64,000 nt of DNA from CAVSVP01 sp963731125 (GTDB lineage Bacteria; Pseudomonadota; Gammaproteobacteria; Competibacterales; Competibacteraceae), in contig CAVSVP010000014.1 of the NCBI GenBank assembly GCA_963731125.1, forward strand, positions 1-64,000, written 5' to 3'. The position numbers and the translations under genes are program-made. Numbering within the stretch: position 1 is the stretch's first letter; each line of letters begins with the position of its first letter. A model generated the notes under the pieces. The model made no database searches. It was not told where the DNA came from and saw nothing but the letters and a program-made list of their open reading frames with translations. Shown in pieces: positions 33,712 through 43,688 of this stretch.

Positions 33712-34647
33712 TCAACCGTTCTCTAGCCAATCGCGAGGTTGCAAAAAATCTTGATAAAGTTGGGCTTCCGAGCTGTCAGGCTCAGGTTGCCAGTTATAAC
33801 GCCAAATAACCTTAGGCGGTAGAGACATCAAAATAGATTCGGTGCGTCCGCCGGACTGCAGGCCAAACAAGGTACCGCGATCATAAATGAGATTGAATTC
33901 CACGTAACGACCGCGCCGGTAAAGCTGAAAATCCCGTTCTCGTTTTCCATAGGGAGTGTTGCGACGACGCCGGACGATGGGTAAGTAAGCGGTTAGATAA
34001 TGCTCACCCACACTTCTTACGAAAGCGAAACTACGCTGAAAACCTCCTTCGTTAAGATCATCAAAAAACAATCCGCCGATGCCCCGTGATTCGTTACGAT
34101 GTTTCAAAAAAAAATATTCATCACACCATTGCTTATAGTGAGGATATACATGCGGTCCAAAGGGTTCGCAGGCTGCTCTAGCAGTGCGATGCCAGTGGAT
34201 GCAATCCTCTTCTTCACCATAGTAAGGAGTTAGGTCAAAACCACCGCCGAACCACCATACAGGTTCAGTATTTGGGCGCTCTGCCAGAAAGAAACGTACA
34301 TTAGCATGTGAGGTGGGGATATAGGGGTTGTGTGGATGAATAACAAGAGAAACCCCTATGGCTTTGAAACTGCGGCCGGCTAGTTCCGGGCGATGACTGC
34401 TAGCCGCAGGAGGAAGTGCGTCGCCTTGCACATGGGAGAAGTTAATTCCCGCCTGTTCAAAAACTGTGCCCTCGCTTAGGATGCGGGTACGACCGCTGCC
34501 TCGAATACCAGCGCCGGTGGCGGGGCGCATCCAGCCGTCTTCGCGAAAATTTGCCGATCCGTCTTCCTGTTCCAATGCCGTGCAGATGCGGTCCTGCAAG
34601 TCTAGCAAATAGGCGTGAACAGAGTGAATATCGATTTTTTGCAGCAT
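33712..34647 (-). CDS. hemF: Coproporphyrinogen III oxidase, aerobic
   Basis: The 311-residue protein from the ATG at 34647 carries HemF signatures: DGWMRPATGAGIRGSGRTRI, GVNFSHVQGD-like INFSHVQGDALP, VHPHNPYIPTSHANVRFF, WWFGGGFDLTPYYGEEED and GIGGLFFDDLNEG. It performs the oxygen-dependent decarboxylation to protoporphyrinogen IX. A frame extending to 34764 overlaps tsaC and is not the likely start. It lies 20 bp downstream of tsaC on the same strand, a common gammaproteobacterial neighbourhood. Confidence 0.95.
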   Translation of the reverse strand: MLQKIDIHSVHAYLLDLQDRICTALEQEDGSANFREDGWMRPATGAGIRGSGRTRILSEGTVFEQAGINFSHVQGDALPPAASSHRPELAGRSFKAIGVSLVIHPHNPYIPTSHANVRFFLAERPNTEPVWWFGGGFDLTPYYGEEEDCIHWHRTARAACEPFGPHVYPHYKQWCDEYFFLKHRNESRGIGGLFFDDLNEGGFQRSFAFVRSVGEHYLTAYLPIVRRRRNTPYGKRERDFQLYRRGRYVEFNLIYDRGTLFGLQSGGRTESILMSLPPKVIWRYNWQPEPDSSEAQLYQDFLQPRDWLENG

Positions 34648-34667
34648 CTCGTCTATCTTGTTAGCGG

Positions 34668-35231
34668 CTATGGTCTGCCGACGCCTCGCACCACGCGCCC
34701 ACTCTGTAAGTCGCGAATTTCGGTTGGCTGGATAGCACCACCGGTTGTGCCCGGTACAATGCAATCCACTAAGCTTCCCAAGCGCCGATGTACTTGCAAG
34801 GCGCTACGGGCTGGTGGCCTTCCGCTAAGGTTGGCGCTGGTGGAAACCAAAGGTCCACCCCAAGCTTGACAAAGTGCAGCTGCCGGCGGATGAGCAGTGA
34901 CTCTCACTGCTAAGGTATCGTGGCAGCCACGCAACCATACCGGTGCGTTACGCGCCGGCAGTAGCCATGTCACTGGTCCTGGCCAGGTTGCTACCACCCG
35001 TTTCCGGGATAAAACGTCCAGAGGTTCAACAAAAGGTTTTAGCTGGGTGAGTGTCGCCGCAATTAAAATAAAACCCTTAGCTGGGGAACGCTGCTTGACG
35101 TTTAAGATCCGCTGCACCGCAGTTTTGTTGTTGGGGTCACAACCAAGTCCAAATACCGCCTCGGTGGGATAGGCAATAACGCCTCCCTTGCGTAGTACGC
35201 GCATAATCTCGTAAAGCCGATAAGGGTGCAC
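34668..35231 (-). CDS. tsaC: L-threonylcarbamoyladenylate synthase
   Basis: A YrdC/Sua5-domain protein making threonylcarbamoyl-AMP for the tRNA t6A37 modification. Visible motifs are GGVIAYPTEAVFGLGCDP near the N-terminus, KQRSPAKGFILIA, WPGPVTWLLPA, and PLVSTSANLSGRPPA. GTG at 35231 lies just after the topA stop and gives the usual TsaC length of about 187; the frame stays open to an ATG at 35306 inside topA, which would add 25 residues. A later ATG at 35204 is also possible. Confidence 0.92.
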   Translation of the reverse strand: MHPYRLYEIMRVLRKGGVIAYPTEAVFGLGCDPNNKTAVQRILNVKQRSPAKGFILIAATLTQLKPFVEPLDVLSRKRVVATWPGPVTWLLPARNAPVWLRGCHDTLAVRVTAHPPAAALCQAWGGPLVSTSANLSGRPPARSALQVHRRLGSLVDCIVPGTTGGAIQPTEIRDLQSGRVVRGVGRP

Positions 35232-35241
35232 GATGGTGGCA

Positions 35242-37557
35242 TCAGGTGTTCCGAGTTGTGCGACGACGGGATTTTCTCTCGGGTGTTTCCTGCAGAAGAT
35301 GTTCACACTCAGTCTGGGTTAGGCTTTCCGGTTCGCGGCCTTTGGGGATGCGTGCGTTTTTCTTCCCGTCAGTAATGTACGGTCCGTAGCGTCCCTTTAG
35401 AATTTGCACCGATGAACCCTCAAAGGTGCGAATGACTTTACTCGCATTGCTTGCCTTGTGCTCTGCAATCAATTCTAGAGCCCGTTCCAGCGAAAGGGTA
35501 TAGGGATCATCGGTGTTTTTGAGAGAAACGAAAATTTTGCCGTAGCGGACGTAGGGTCCAAAACGTCCGATATTCACCGTCACCGGTTCCCCCGCTGGAG
35601 TTTCACCGAGTACCCGGGGCAACTTAAATAAATCGAGAGCTTCTTGTAGCGTAATCGTATCGATGCGTTGATCACGGCGAAGCCCTGCAAAACGGGGTTT
35701 TTCCTCGTCTTCCTTAGTGCCGATTTGGACAAAAGGTCCATAGCGTCCCATGCGCACGGTAACTGGTCTTTCCGATTTGGGGTCGGTGCCTAATTCCCGT
35801 GCTTGAACCACCTCCTGGCGAGGTACACTCTCTTCTTTGTCGTCCACCAGGTGTTTAAAATGCTTCCAGAAAGCACTCATCAGTGGAATCCACTCTTTTT
35901 CGCCGCGCGACACAGCGTCTAATTCGTCCTCCATTCTGGCGGTAAAATCATAATCTACATAGCGGGTAAAATGCTGGGTAAGGAAACGATTAACAATTCG
36001 GCCTACATCAGTGGGGCAAAAACGCTGCTTTTCCAAAACCACATAATCCCGCTGCTGCAAAGTCGAGATAATAGCGACATACGTAGAGGGTCGACCAATA
36101 CCAAACTCTTCTAGTGCCTTGACTAAACTTGCCTCGGTGTAGCGCGGCGGCGGTTCAGTAAAATGCTGTTCGGAGCGAATCGTCATTAGCGTTACTCGCT
36201 CACCTTCATGCAGCGGGGGTAGGATGCGGTTATCATTCTCCTCCTTGTCGGCATCATCCATCCCTTCCTGATAGGCAGCCATAAACCCTGGATCGGCAAC
36301 AGTTGATCCAGTGGCTCGGAAGGTATTCCCTGTTCCAGAACCAAGATCCACGGTTACGGTATCCAAAGTCGCGGGTATCATTTGGCATGCTACAGTGCGC
36401 TTCCAAATGAGATCATAAAGCTTAGCTTGTTCTGCGGTCAGTTTCTGGCGAACAGCTTCTGGTGTTAGTGGAACCGAAGTGGGGCGAATTGCTTCATGCG
36501 CTTCTTGAGCATTCTTAATCTTAGTCTTATAAATTCTGGGTTTCACCGGTACATTATGCTTGCCGTAGCGCTGCGCAATCAAGTCGCGAATTTCAGCGAT
36601 GGCTTCAGAAGCTAGATTGACCGAGTCAGTACGCATGTAGGTAATTAAACCGACGGCTCCGTCGCCAACGTCGATGCCTTCGTAAAGTTGCTGCGCAACG
36701 CGCATAGTGCGCTGTGCTGTAAACCCCAGCTTACGTGAAGCTTCCTGCTGCAGAGTGGAAGTGGTGAAGGGTGCTGCGGGATTGCGTTTGCGCTTTTTTT
36801 TGTCAACCCGGTTAACAATCAGCTGACCTTTAGCGGCTTGCAGCAGTGTAGTGACCGCAGCATGCGCAGTGTCGCTATCGGTAATGCTAAACTGAGCTAA
36901 TTTGTCGCCTTTGAGTTCCACCAGCCTTGCGCTAAACATCTGTTCATCTTTTGCCGCATCTGCTTCGATACTCCAATATTCCTGACGTTGAAAACGCTCG
37001 ATTTCTTCTTCTCGTTCCACAATCATGCGCAGCGCGGGAGATTGTACCCGTCCGGCCGATAAACCTCGGCGAATCTTTTTCCATAGCAGAGGAGAAAGAT
37101 TAAAACCTACAAGATAGTCCAGGGCGCGGCGAGCTTGTTGCGCATTGACTAGTTCCATGGACAAATCACGAGGCTGCGCGATGGCTTCACCGATAGACCG
37201 GGAAGTAATTTCGTTAAAAACGACCCGGTGTACCGGTTTGTCATCCAGCAAGTTGCGAGCTTTGAGAAGCTCATAGAGGTGCCAAGAGATGGCTTCTCCT
37301 TCCCGATCTGGATCAGTAGCTAAGAAGAGGGCATCGGCTTTGCCAGTGGCCTTAGCGATAGCATCCACGTATTTTTCATTCTTATCAATGATCTCATACT
37401 TCATGCTGAAGCTGTGATCCGGATCGACGGCGCCTTCCTTAGGTACTAAATCACGCACATGGCCGTAGGAGGCTAGGACCTCAAAATCCTTGCCAAGGTA
37501 TTTTTTGATCGTCTTAGCCTTCGCTGGAGATTCCACGATGACTAGGTGTTTACTCAT
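35242..37557 (-). CDS. topA: DNA topoisomerase I
   Basis: The 771-residue type IA enzyme relaxes negative supercoils. The Toprim domain begins LVIVESPAKAKTIKKYLG, the acidic DPDREGEAISWHLYELL motif follows, and the active Tyr is in GLITYMRTDSVNLA. The C-terminus has repeated Topo_C modules (GRYGPFVQIG, GRFGPYVRYGKIFVSL, GRYGPYITDGKKNARI) rather than four-cysteine zinc ribbons, a form found in some gammaproteobacteria. It lies upstream of tsaC-hemF. Confidence 0.96.
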   Translation of the reverse strand: MSKHLVIVESPAKAKTIKKYLGKDFEVLASYGHVRDLVPKEGAVDPDHSFSMKYEIIDKNEKYVDAIAKATGKADALFLATDPDREGEAISWHLYELLKARNLLDDKPVHRVVFNEITSRSIGEAIAQPRDLSMELVNAQQARRALDYLVGFNLSPLLWKKIRRGLSAGRVQSPALRMIVEREEEIERFQRQEYWSIEADAAKDEQMFSARLVELKGDKLAQFSITDSDTAHAAVTTLLQAAKGQLIVNRVDKKKRKRNPAAPFTTSTLQQEASRKLGFTAQRTMRVAQQLYEGIDVGDGAVGLITYMRTDSVNLASEAIAEIRDLIAQRYGKHNVPVKPRIYKTKIKNAQEAHEAIRPTSVPLTPEAVRQKLTAEQAKLYDLIWKRTVACQMIPATLDTVTVDLGSGTGNTFRATGSTVADPGFMAAYQEGMDDADKEENDNRILPPLHEGERVTLMTIRSEQHFTEPPPRYTEASLVKALEEFGIGRPSTYVAIISTLQQRDYVVLEKQRFCPTDVGRIVNRFLTQHFTRYVDYDFTARMEDELDAVSRGEKEWIPLMSAFWKHFKHLVDDKEESVPRQEVVQARELGTDPKSERPVTVRMGRYGPFVQIGTKEDEEKPRFAGLRRDQRIDTITLQEALDLFKLPRVLGETPAGEPVTVNIGRFGPYVRYGKIFVSLKNTDDPYTLSLERALELIAEHKASNASKVIRTFEGSSVQILKGRYGPYITDGKKNARIPKGREPESLTQTECEHLLQETPERKSRRRTTRNT

Positions 37558-37632
37558 AAGATGTTGATGCTTGGCGGCACTAACGGTATCGAGTCGCTAC
37601 TTAAGGTTCGTCAACGCCGGGGCAGGTAAGAC

Positions 37633-38109
37633 TCAGTGGAGATAGCCTTCTACGTCTTCGAACATAAGATCTTCTAACCAGGCGTATGCTTCTTCCTGGT
37701 CGGGCTGGTTAAACAATACCATAAGAATAACCCACTTAAGCTGGGTAAGGTCGATGTCATCAGTTTCCAATGCCATCACTCGGTCAATGACTAGTTCTCG
37801 GGTTTCAGAACTCAGAACGCCAGCCTGCTCCAAAAATAAAAGAAAACCTCGGCATTCCATATCTAGCCGGGTAATTTCTTGGTCCGTGTAAATGCGAAAG
37901 GAGCGCTCTTCGTTGAGCAACATTACGGGAGTTTCCAGGCGGGCCATCAGTCCATCAAGCCACTCAAAGGCCTGGGTAATTTCGTGGGATGGGAAACCAG
38001 CCTCCAGCAGTTCGGTTTCCATGGATTCCCGGTCTGGGTCAATGTCTGCGTCCTCAGTCATGTAATTTTGGAACAGGTACATCAACACGTCCAAAACATT
38101 TTCTTTCAT
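37633..38109 (-). CDS. smg: Smg protein (DUF494)
   Basis: The 158-residue protein starts MKENVLDVLMYLFQNYM at 38109 and shows the Smg pattern: AGFPSHEITQAFEWLDGLMA, then RSFRIYTDQEITRLDMECRG and VMALETDDIDLTQLKWVILM. The function is unknown, but the gene is habitually next to dprA and topA. The longer frame to 38148 overlaps the dprA end. It lies 10 bp downstream of dprA. Confidence 0.93.
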   Translation of the reverse strand: MKENVLDVLMYLFQNYMTEDADIDPDRESMETELLEAGFPSHEITQAFEWLDGLMARLETPVMLLNEERSFRIYTDQEITRLDMECRGFLLFLEQAGVLSSETRELVIDRVMALETDDIDLTQLKWVILMVLFNQPDQEEAYAWLEDLMFEDVEGYLH

Positions 38110-38119
38110 GTACACACCC

Positions 38120-39223
38120 TCAGATTCTAAGCCGGGAATACAGTCCACCCGGAGCGGCGGTGACCAGACCTTGTAGCTCTAGTATGAGCAGCATGGAGGA
38201 AACTGCCTCCGCCGTCAATCCACATCGTTCCACAAGCCAATCGACAGAGACGGGTCCATGACCCAGATGAAACAGTAAATCCCGCAAGTCTTCATCTAAT
38301 TCCGATAAGTCTACGGGTAGTTCCTCGGCTGTTGTCGAACTGACAATCGTGGCTAATGGACCCAATTCTTCCAGGATATCGGCAGTGGTTTCGACCAATT
38401 TGGCACCTTGTCGGATTAGGCGATGGCAACCTTTCGCCATAACATTATGAATAGAACCTGGAATGGCGAATACCTCCCGGCCTTGCTCTGCAGCTAGTTG
38501 AGCAGTAATTAATGAACCGCTGCGTGCGGCAGCTTCTACCACCAAAGTTCCCAGGGATAAACCGCTAATGATGCGATTTCGCCGAGGAAAATTTTCAGCA
38601 AGGGCTGGTACGCCAGGTGGTAGCTCGGAAACCAAAGCGCCGTTTTCGACAATGGCATAGGCTAGCTCACGGTGTCTAGCAGGGTAAATCTGATCGGGTC
38701 CGGTGCCCATTACCGCGATAGTCTGACCTTTGCTAAGCAGCGCCCCGTAGTGAGCTTCTGCATCTACACCCAAGGCAAGACCACTGGTGATGACGATACC
38801 GGAAGCGGATAACTGCGAGGCAAAACTGCGTGCCGTTTCCTTACCTGCAGGCGTGGGATGGCGAGTACCGACCACAGCAAGCTGTTGGACACTTAAACAA
38901 TTGGGATTACCGTGGATGAAGAGTAGCGGAGGGGGAGACTTGATGTGGCGGAGCAAGGGGGGGTAGTTAGCATCATCGAAACGAATGATATGGTTGTGTG
39001 GTTGTTCTAACCAAACTAAATCTTGTTCAATTCTGCGCCAGTCTGGACTACATAAGTAGTCCAGACTCGGCTTGGTTAGCCCAAGTGCGGCCCAATCATC
39101 ATGCTTGGCAGTAAACACTGCGGCGGGTGAGCCGAATGTTTTTAGTAAGCGCGCAAAATGGATCGGACCGATGCCAGGGGTGCGCAGTAGGGCTAACCAA
39201 AAGGCAATTTCTGGAGTATCCAC
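38120..39223 (-). CDS. dprA: DNA processing protein DprA
   Basis: The 367-residue protein binds incoming single-stranded DNA and loads RecA during natural transformation. An N-terminal HhH/SAM-like region (LLRTPGIGPIHFARLL) precedes the Rossmann core: VVGTRHPTPAGKETARSFAS, SGLALGVDAEAHYGAL, GTGPDQIYPARHREL, FPRRNRIISGLSLGTLVVEA. A winged-helix (DprA_WH) C-terminus ends SSMLLILELQGLVTAAPGG. It is encoded with smg downstream. Confidence 0.96.
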   Translation of the reverse strand: MDTPEIAFWLALLRTPGIGPIHFARLLKTFGSPAAVFTAKHDDWAALGLTKPSLDYLCSPDWRRIEQDLVWLEQPHNHIIRFDDANYPPLLRHIKSPPPLLFIHGNPNCLSVQQLAVVGTRHPTPAGKETARSFASQLSASGIVITSGLALGVDAEAHYGALLSKGQTIAVMGTGPDQIYPARHRELAYAIVENGALVSELPPGVPALAENFPRRNRIISGLSLGTLVVEAAARSGSLITAQLAAEQGREVFAIPGSIHNVMAKGCHRLIRQGAKLVETTADILEELGPLATIVSSTTAEELPVDLSELDEDLRDLLFHLGHGPVSVDWLVERCGLTAEAVSSMLLILELQGLVTAAPGGLYSRLRI

Positions 39224-39332
39224 AAGGTATTTAGTACTCTCTAAAATGCCTGGACAAAAATTTCCAGCATTTTTTGTCTGCCAGGCCGCATATAGCGCAA
39301 CTGATTGTCCAAAAAACGTATGCTCGAGCTAC

Positions 39333-40490
39333 TCAAAAGGGTGCCTCAACCCGATCAAAAACTCTAATGGAATGGTTCATTGCCATCACTAAGCCATAAC
39401 TGACTCCCTCGTAAACTTTATAAAGCATTAACGAACCAATTTTATGTTCCGGTGACTGTGCTACGGGTCTAAACGTAGGTTTGGCTGTGTTGCGGGCCGT
39501 AGCAAGGATATTCAGCATATAGCCGGGTTCCATACCGTCTCTTTCCCCGAGATTGACTATTACGCTTTGATATTGGCTGGCTAGAACATGATCGTCCAGC
39601 AACGCAATAATGTGTCCAGTGGTGTCCGGTGGCGCAGCCTGAGGAAGGAAGTGGTAATGCTCGACTTCATCAATAGGTAGGGGAAACAGATGATCACCGG
39701 CGCGGCCTTCCATATGGGTCTCTGTCAATGCCAAGACAGCAGGATCTCCCTCTTGTTCCAGTACCGCTTCTCCCACATAAAGGCCACCAAATCCTAATGA
39801 TTGTCCTGTCGATGGATCCCGATATTCTTTATCAAAATGGAACACGCGATAACGCCGCTGGTCAAAATCTTGGACACCCGACGCATAGACATAAATTTGG
39901 TCACCGGGGGGTAAGAGCACCCGGCCGTCAAAGTTACCAACGATGATAGGTGCTGTTTTCCAATCCGCTTTATTAACAACAATGGATTTTTTCAAAAACC
40001 CCTCGACGGCACTCCTGGGCACAGTGGGTATTGGTTGGACTAGTGTTTCGGCACGTACCCGCGGGGAAAGTTTTATGGTAAGCATTTCCGAGGCAGGACG
40101 TAGTCGAGGTTGGCCATTTTCGGTATAAAGCTCGATAACTTCACCAGGATAGAGCAGGTTATTGTTTTCGTCGTTTGAGGATGGGCGCCAGACTTCAGGC
40201 CAGCGCCAGGGTTCTTCTAAAAAGCGGCTGGCAACGTCAAGCAGTGAGTCTTCGGGCGCTATGACGTAGCGCTGTGGGTGATTGGGGCGCAATAATATCT
40301 GCCCTGGGGTACGGGCTGTAGGCGCGGATTTTTCCTTGCGGGTGATGAGCGGGGGCGGGGCTTGGGGGCTGTCCTGTTGGCTAAACGCAGAGCCAGTTAT
40401 CGTATTCTGGGAACAAGCGCTTGATACGGTGAAGGCGGCCATTATTAAAGCGGTACAGATGCAACTTCCGAGTTTTGTCGTATTGCTCAT
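39333..40490 (-). CDS. LysM-domain exported protein
   Basis: The 385-residue protein has an N-terminal signal sequence with a possible lipobox (VSSAC, Cys about 26). A LysM domain spans about 73-122 (RYVIAPEDSLLDVASRFLEE, NLLYPGEVIELY). The large C-terminal part contains repeated beta-rich modules (GLYVGEAVLEQEGDPAVLAL and others) without a known name. The same gene type regularly sits between dprA and def in gammaproteobacteria. It probably binds peptidoglycan in the periplasm. Its promoter region is shared with the divergent def. Confidence 0.88.
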   Translation of the reverse strand: MSNTTKLGSCICTALIMAAFTVSSACSQNTITGSAFSQQDSPQAPPPLITRKEKSAPTARTPGQILLRPNHPQRYVIAPEDSLLDVASRFLEEPWRWPEVWRPSSNDENNNLLYPGEVIELYTENGQPRLRPASEMLTIKLSPRVRAETLVQPIPTVPRSAVEGFLKKSIVVNKADWKTAPIIVGNFDGRVLLPPGDQIYVYASGVQDFDQRRYRVFHFDKEYRDPSTGQSLGFGGLYVGEAVLEQEGDPAVLALTETHMEGRAGDHLFPLPIDEVEHYHFLPQAAPPDTTGHIIALLDDHVLASQYQSVIVNLGERDGMEPGYMLNILATARNTAKPTFRPVAQSPEHKIGSLMLYKVYEGVSYGLVMAMNHSIRVFDRVEAPF

Positions 40491-40640
40491 TTCCTTATCC
40501 CTGCAACAGTTGAGACGGTAAGTGTAACGAATCGCTGTCGTTGCGCAAAGTATAGCGACTTTATAGGTATTTCTTGTATTATTTACGATACGGTAACGGT
40601 ATTTTAGACATTTGATAAACTAAGCGATTGCAGATTTGCT

Positions 40641-41159
40641 ATGGCACAACTCACTATTCTGCATTTTCCTGACCCCCGACTGCGCAAACCGGCCACATTC
40701 GTTGACGCTGTCGACGATTGGCTTCGCGGTCTCGTGGATGATATGTTCGAAACGATGTATGCAGCTCCCGGCATTGGCTTGGCGGCCAATCAGGTCAATG
40801 TTCAAAAGCGTATCATTGTTATCGATGTTTCAGAGGAGAGAAATAAGCCTTTGGTATTCATTAATCCTAGTATTCTAGCAAGTTACGGGGAAGAAGAAAT
40901 GGAGGAGGGCTGCCTATCGGTGCCGGGGGTCCAGGAGACCGTAAGGCGGGCCGAGCGTATCCGAGTCAGCGCTTTAGATCGTGCGGGCGAGCCTTTCGAA
41001 ATGGAGGCCGACGGTTTATTGGCGGTCTGTATTCAGCACGAGATCGATCACTTGGATGGCAAGTTGTTTGTAGACTACCTCTCTCCGCTTAAACGGACCC
41101 GGATTCGTAAAAAGCTGGAAAAACAGTCCCGCGTAGAGACGCGAACTCGTCAGTTTTAA
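40641..41159 (+). CDS. def: Peptide deformylase
   Basis: The 172-residue enzyme removes the formyl group of nascent proteins. All three motifs are present: GIGLAANQ, EEGCLSVPG with the metal Cys, and CIQHEIDHLDGKLF with two His ligands and the catalytic Glu. It is the first gene of def-fmt-rsmB on the plus strand, with a 115-bp gap to fmt. Confidence 0.97.
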   Translation: MAQLTILHFPDPRLRKPATFVDAVDDWLRGLVDDMFETMYAAPGIGLAANQVNVQKRIIVIDVSEERNKPLVFINPSILASYGEEEMEEGCLSVPGVQETVRRAERIRVSALDRAGEPFEMEADGLLAVCIQHEIDHLDGKLFVDYLSPLKRTRIRKKLEKQSRVETRTRQF

Positions 41160-41274
41160 ATGAGATTCTGTTTTCTTATGGGAGCGGGTTTTTAGCAGCC
41201 GCAGGGTTCGTTTTTAAAAAATCACTTGCACTGTTTGGACAGCGGCGTTTGCCACTACGAGAAATGACTACATA

Positions 41275-42210
41275 ATGACCGCTTCCCAGCTACGCATCGT
41301 TTTTGCAGGCACACCTCATTTTGCCGTGCCTAGCCTCCAGGCCCTGTGTGATGCCGGTTACGACATATGTGCTGTATATACGCAGCCGGACCGTCCTGCA
41401 GGGCGAGGCCGGCGTTTGTGCGCCGGTCCTATAAAGCAACAGGCAGCCGGACTGCTGGTTCGTCAGCCCGCTAGTCTGCGTGATTCTACGACACAGGTTG
41501 AACTGGCCGCTCTAGAACCGGATCTGATAGTCGTGGTGGCCTATGGTCTAATACTTCCCAAGGTCGTACTGCAAATACCGCCGCTCGGTTGCATTAACGT
41601 GCATGCCTCATTGTTACCACGTTGGCGTGGTGCTGCTCCTATTCAGCGTGCACTATTGGCCGGTGAGGGGGAAACCGGGATCACCCTTATGCAGATGGAT
41701 GAGGGATTGGATACCGGCCCTATTCTTGCTCAAGCCGGTTGCTCCATTAACCCTCCTATGACGGGTGGTGAACTGCACGATCGGTTAGCCCAATTAGGTG
41801 CGGGAACCTTGATTAAGTTTTTACCATATTTAGCGATAGGCAAACTGAAACCACAACCTCAGAACGAGACGCTGGCCAACTACGCTCCAAAGCTGGAAAA
41901 GGCTGAGGCAATACTGGATTGGACATTGCCTGCTAAGGTATTGGAGCGTCAAGTGTTAGCTTTTAACCCCTGGCCAGTGGCACAGACGCGGGTTGCTGGG
42001 CAAGTCTTGCGTATTTGGCGAGCACGAGCCATTGCAGTTGAAAGCCGTGTTGTACCTGGCACAGTCATCCAGGAACAGCGTGACGGCATCGATGTTGCGA
42101 CTGGATACGGCTTATTGCGTTTAACAGAAGTACAGCTTCCGGGTAAACGTCCCATGGTCGTGGCGGATTTTCACAATGCCCATCGTTTGGCGGGTAAAAT
42201 TTTAGAATAA
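41275..42210 (+). CDS. fmt: Methionyl-tRNA formyltransferase
   Basis: The 311-residue protein formylates initiator Met-tRNA with 10-formyl-THF. The N-terminal formyltransferase domain contains IVFAGTPHFAVPSLQAL, TQPDRPAGRGRRL and the catalytic INVHASLLPRWRGAAPIQRA. The C-terminal OB-like domain (about 205-311) contains VLAFNPWPVAQTRV. It stands in the usual place after def and before rsmB. Confidence 0.97.
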   Translation: MTASQLRIVFAGTPHFAVPSLQALCDAGYDICAVYTQPDRPAGRGRRLCAGPIKQQAAGLLVRQPASLRDSTTQVELAALEPDLIVVVAYGLILPKVVLQIPPLGCINVHASLLPRWRGAAPIQRALLAGEGETGITLMQMDEGLDTGPILAQAGCSINPPMTGGELHDRLAQLGAGTLIKFLPYLAIGKLKPQPQNETLANYAPKLEKAEAILDWTLPAKVLERQVLAFNPWPVAQTRVAGQVLRIWRARAIAVESRVVPGTVIQEQRDGIDVATGYGLLRLTEVQLPGKRPMVVADFHNAHRLAGKILE

Positions 42211-42380
42211 ATGAATGGATTGTCCAAAAAACAAACTAGACGATTATGCTGCCGGCCAAGACATCAGCGAGCCGCGCCACAGTTTGCTCACAGCGCACTG
42301 CAAATGTTGGCCTTGGCCACGTATGGCCGACTTTTGCGCGTAAGAAAGCTCTCTTGAGGAGTCATCCAGTGCCCAGCATA

Positions 42381-43688
42381 ATGATGCAAGCGAATGTCAG
42401 GATTTGTGCCGCCTGGGTAATAAGCCAAGTGGTGGGGGAAAGACGTTCATTAACTGCTCTTCTGCCGATGGCACTGACTCGGATAGATGAACGGGATAGA
42501 GGGCTGCTGCAAGAACTCTGTTACGGCACCTTACGCTGGTATCCTCAGTTGCAACCCTTGCTGGAGGAGCTTTTGAACAAGCCTCTTAAAGCCCGGGAAA
42601 AAGAAGTCCATGCCCTGCTATTACTAGGCCTTTATCAGCTACTTTATTCGCGAATCCCGGCTTATGCTGCCATTTCAGAAACCGCCTCAGCCGCCCGAAG
42701 TTTAGGCAAGCAGTGGGCCGTGGGCCTAATTAACGCCGTGCTGCGTAACTTTCAACGTTGTCGCGATATCTGGCTTGAGAAATTGGCGTCCGATGCGAGT
42801 TGGAGCAGCGCCCATCCGGCTTGGTTATTGCGGCGTCTTCAGGACGACTGGCCATGTGCCTGGCAACAAATCGTTAAGGCCAATAACGCTCATCCCGCTT
42901 TCAGCGTGCGGGTTAATTTAAGGCGCTTGTCACGCCAGGCATATTTGGAGCGCTTGGCCGCACTACGTTTTGAGGCCGTGCCGGCAGCTTACAATGCCGC
43001 CGGCGTGACTTTGACAAAAGCCTGTGATGTAGGAAAACTACTAGGTTTTTCCGAGGGTATGGTATCGGTACAAGACTTAGCTGCGCAATTGGCGGCAGAA
43101 CTATTGGACTTGCGGCCAGGTTTGCGAGTACTGGATGCCTGTGCTGCGCCGGGAGGCAAGACCTGCCATATTTTGGAAGCCGAGCCTCGGTTGAGGCGTC
43201 TATTGGCCTTGGATAAAGATGCCGAACGTTTAGCCCAAGTGCAGAGCAACCTCCAGCGTTTGGGGTTTGCGGCCGAGTTAAGAACGGGGGATGCGCAAGC
43301 GCCTGAAACGTGGTGGGATAGCGTTACTTTTGACCGAATTCTTTTAGACGCTCCTTGTTCTGCCACTGGAGTCATCCGACGTCATCCGGATATCAAGATA
43401 CTGCGCCAACCACAAGATATTGAGCAAATTAGTAACCAGCAGCTCGTTATGTTAAGGCGGCTGTGGCCACTCCTTGTTCCAGGAGGCGTACTGATTTATG
43501 TTACTTGCTCAGTCTTAAAGCGAGAGAATGAATACAATATAGCAGATTTTCTCGCTATCCAGCCAGACGCACAAGAGCGCCCTATTGCGGCGGCTTGGGG
43601 CCGGGCATGTTTGCATGGCAGACAGATCTTACCAGGAGAGAGAGAAATGGACGGCTTTTATTATGCCTGTCTTGTCAAAAGCGTTTGA
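42381..43688 (+). CDS. rsmB: 16S rRNA (cytosine967-C5)-methyltransferase
   Basis: The protein has an N-terminal NusB-like RNA-binding domain (about 10-130, LLQELCYGTLRWYPQLQPLL, AYAAISETASAARSLGKQWA) and a RsmF/NOL1-type methyltransferase domain with LDACAAPGGKTCHILE and the two cysteines in DAPCSATGVIRRHPD and YVTCSVLKRENE. The longer frame from 42246 adds 45 residues unlike RsmB, so the ATG at 42381 is chosen (435 residues). Confidence 0.95.
   Translation: MMQANVRICAAWVISQVVGERRSLTALLPMALTRIDERDRGLLQELCYGTLRWYPQLQPLLEELLNKPLKAREKEVHALLLLGLYQLLYSRIPAYAAISETASAARSLGKQWAVGLINAVLRNFQRCRDIWLEKLASDASWSSAHPAWLLRRLQDDWPCAWQQIVKANNAHPAFSVRVNLRRLSRQAYLERLAALRFEAVPAAYNAAGVTLTKACDVGKLLGFSEGMVSVQDLAAQLAAELLDLRPGLRVLDACAAPGGKTCHILEAEPRLRRLLALDKDAERLAQVQSNLQRLGFAAELRTGDAQAPETWWDSVTFDRILLDAPCSATGVIRRHPDIKILRQPQDIEQISNQQLVMLRRLWPLLVPGGVLIYVTCSVLKRENEYNIADFLAIQPDAQERPIAAAWGRACLHGRQILPGEREMDGFYYACLVKSV

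Noticed and set aside
43585..43662. N-terminal extension of the DUF4390 gene into rsmB
   Set aside because: The first 26 residues are an out-of-frame reading of the rsmB end; the ATG at 43663 gives a normal signal-anchor protein.
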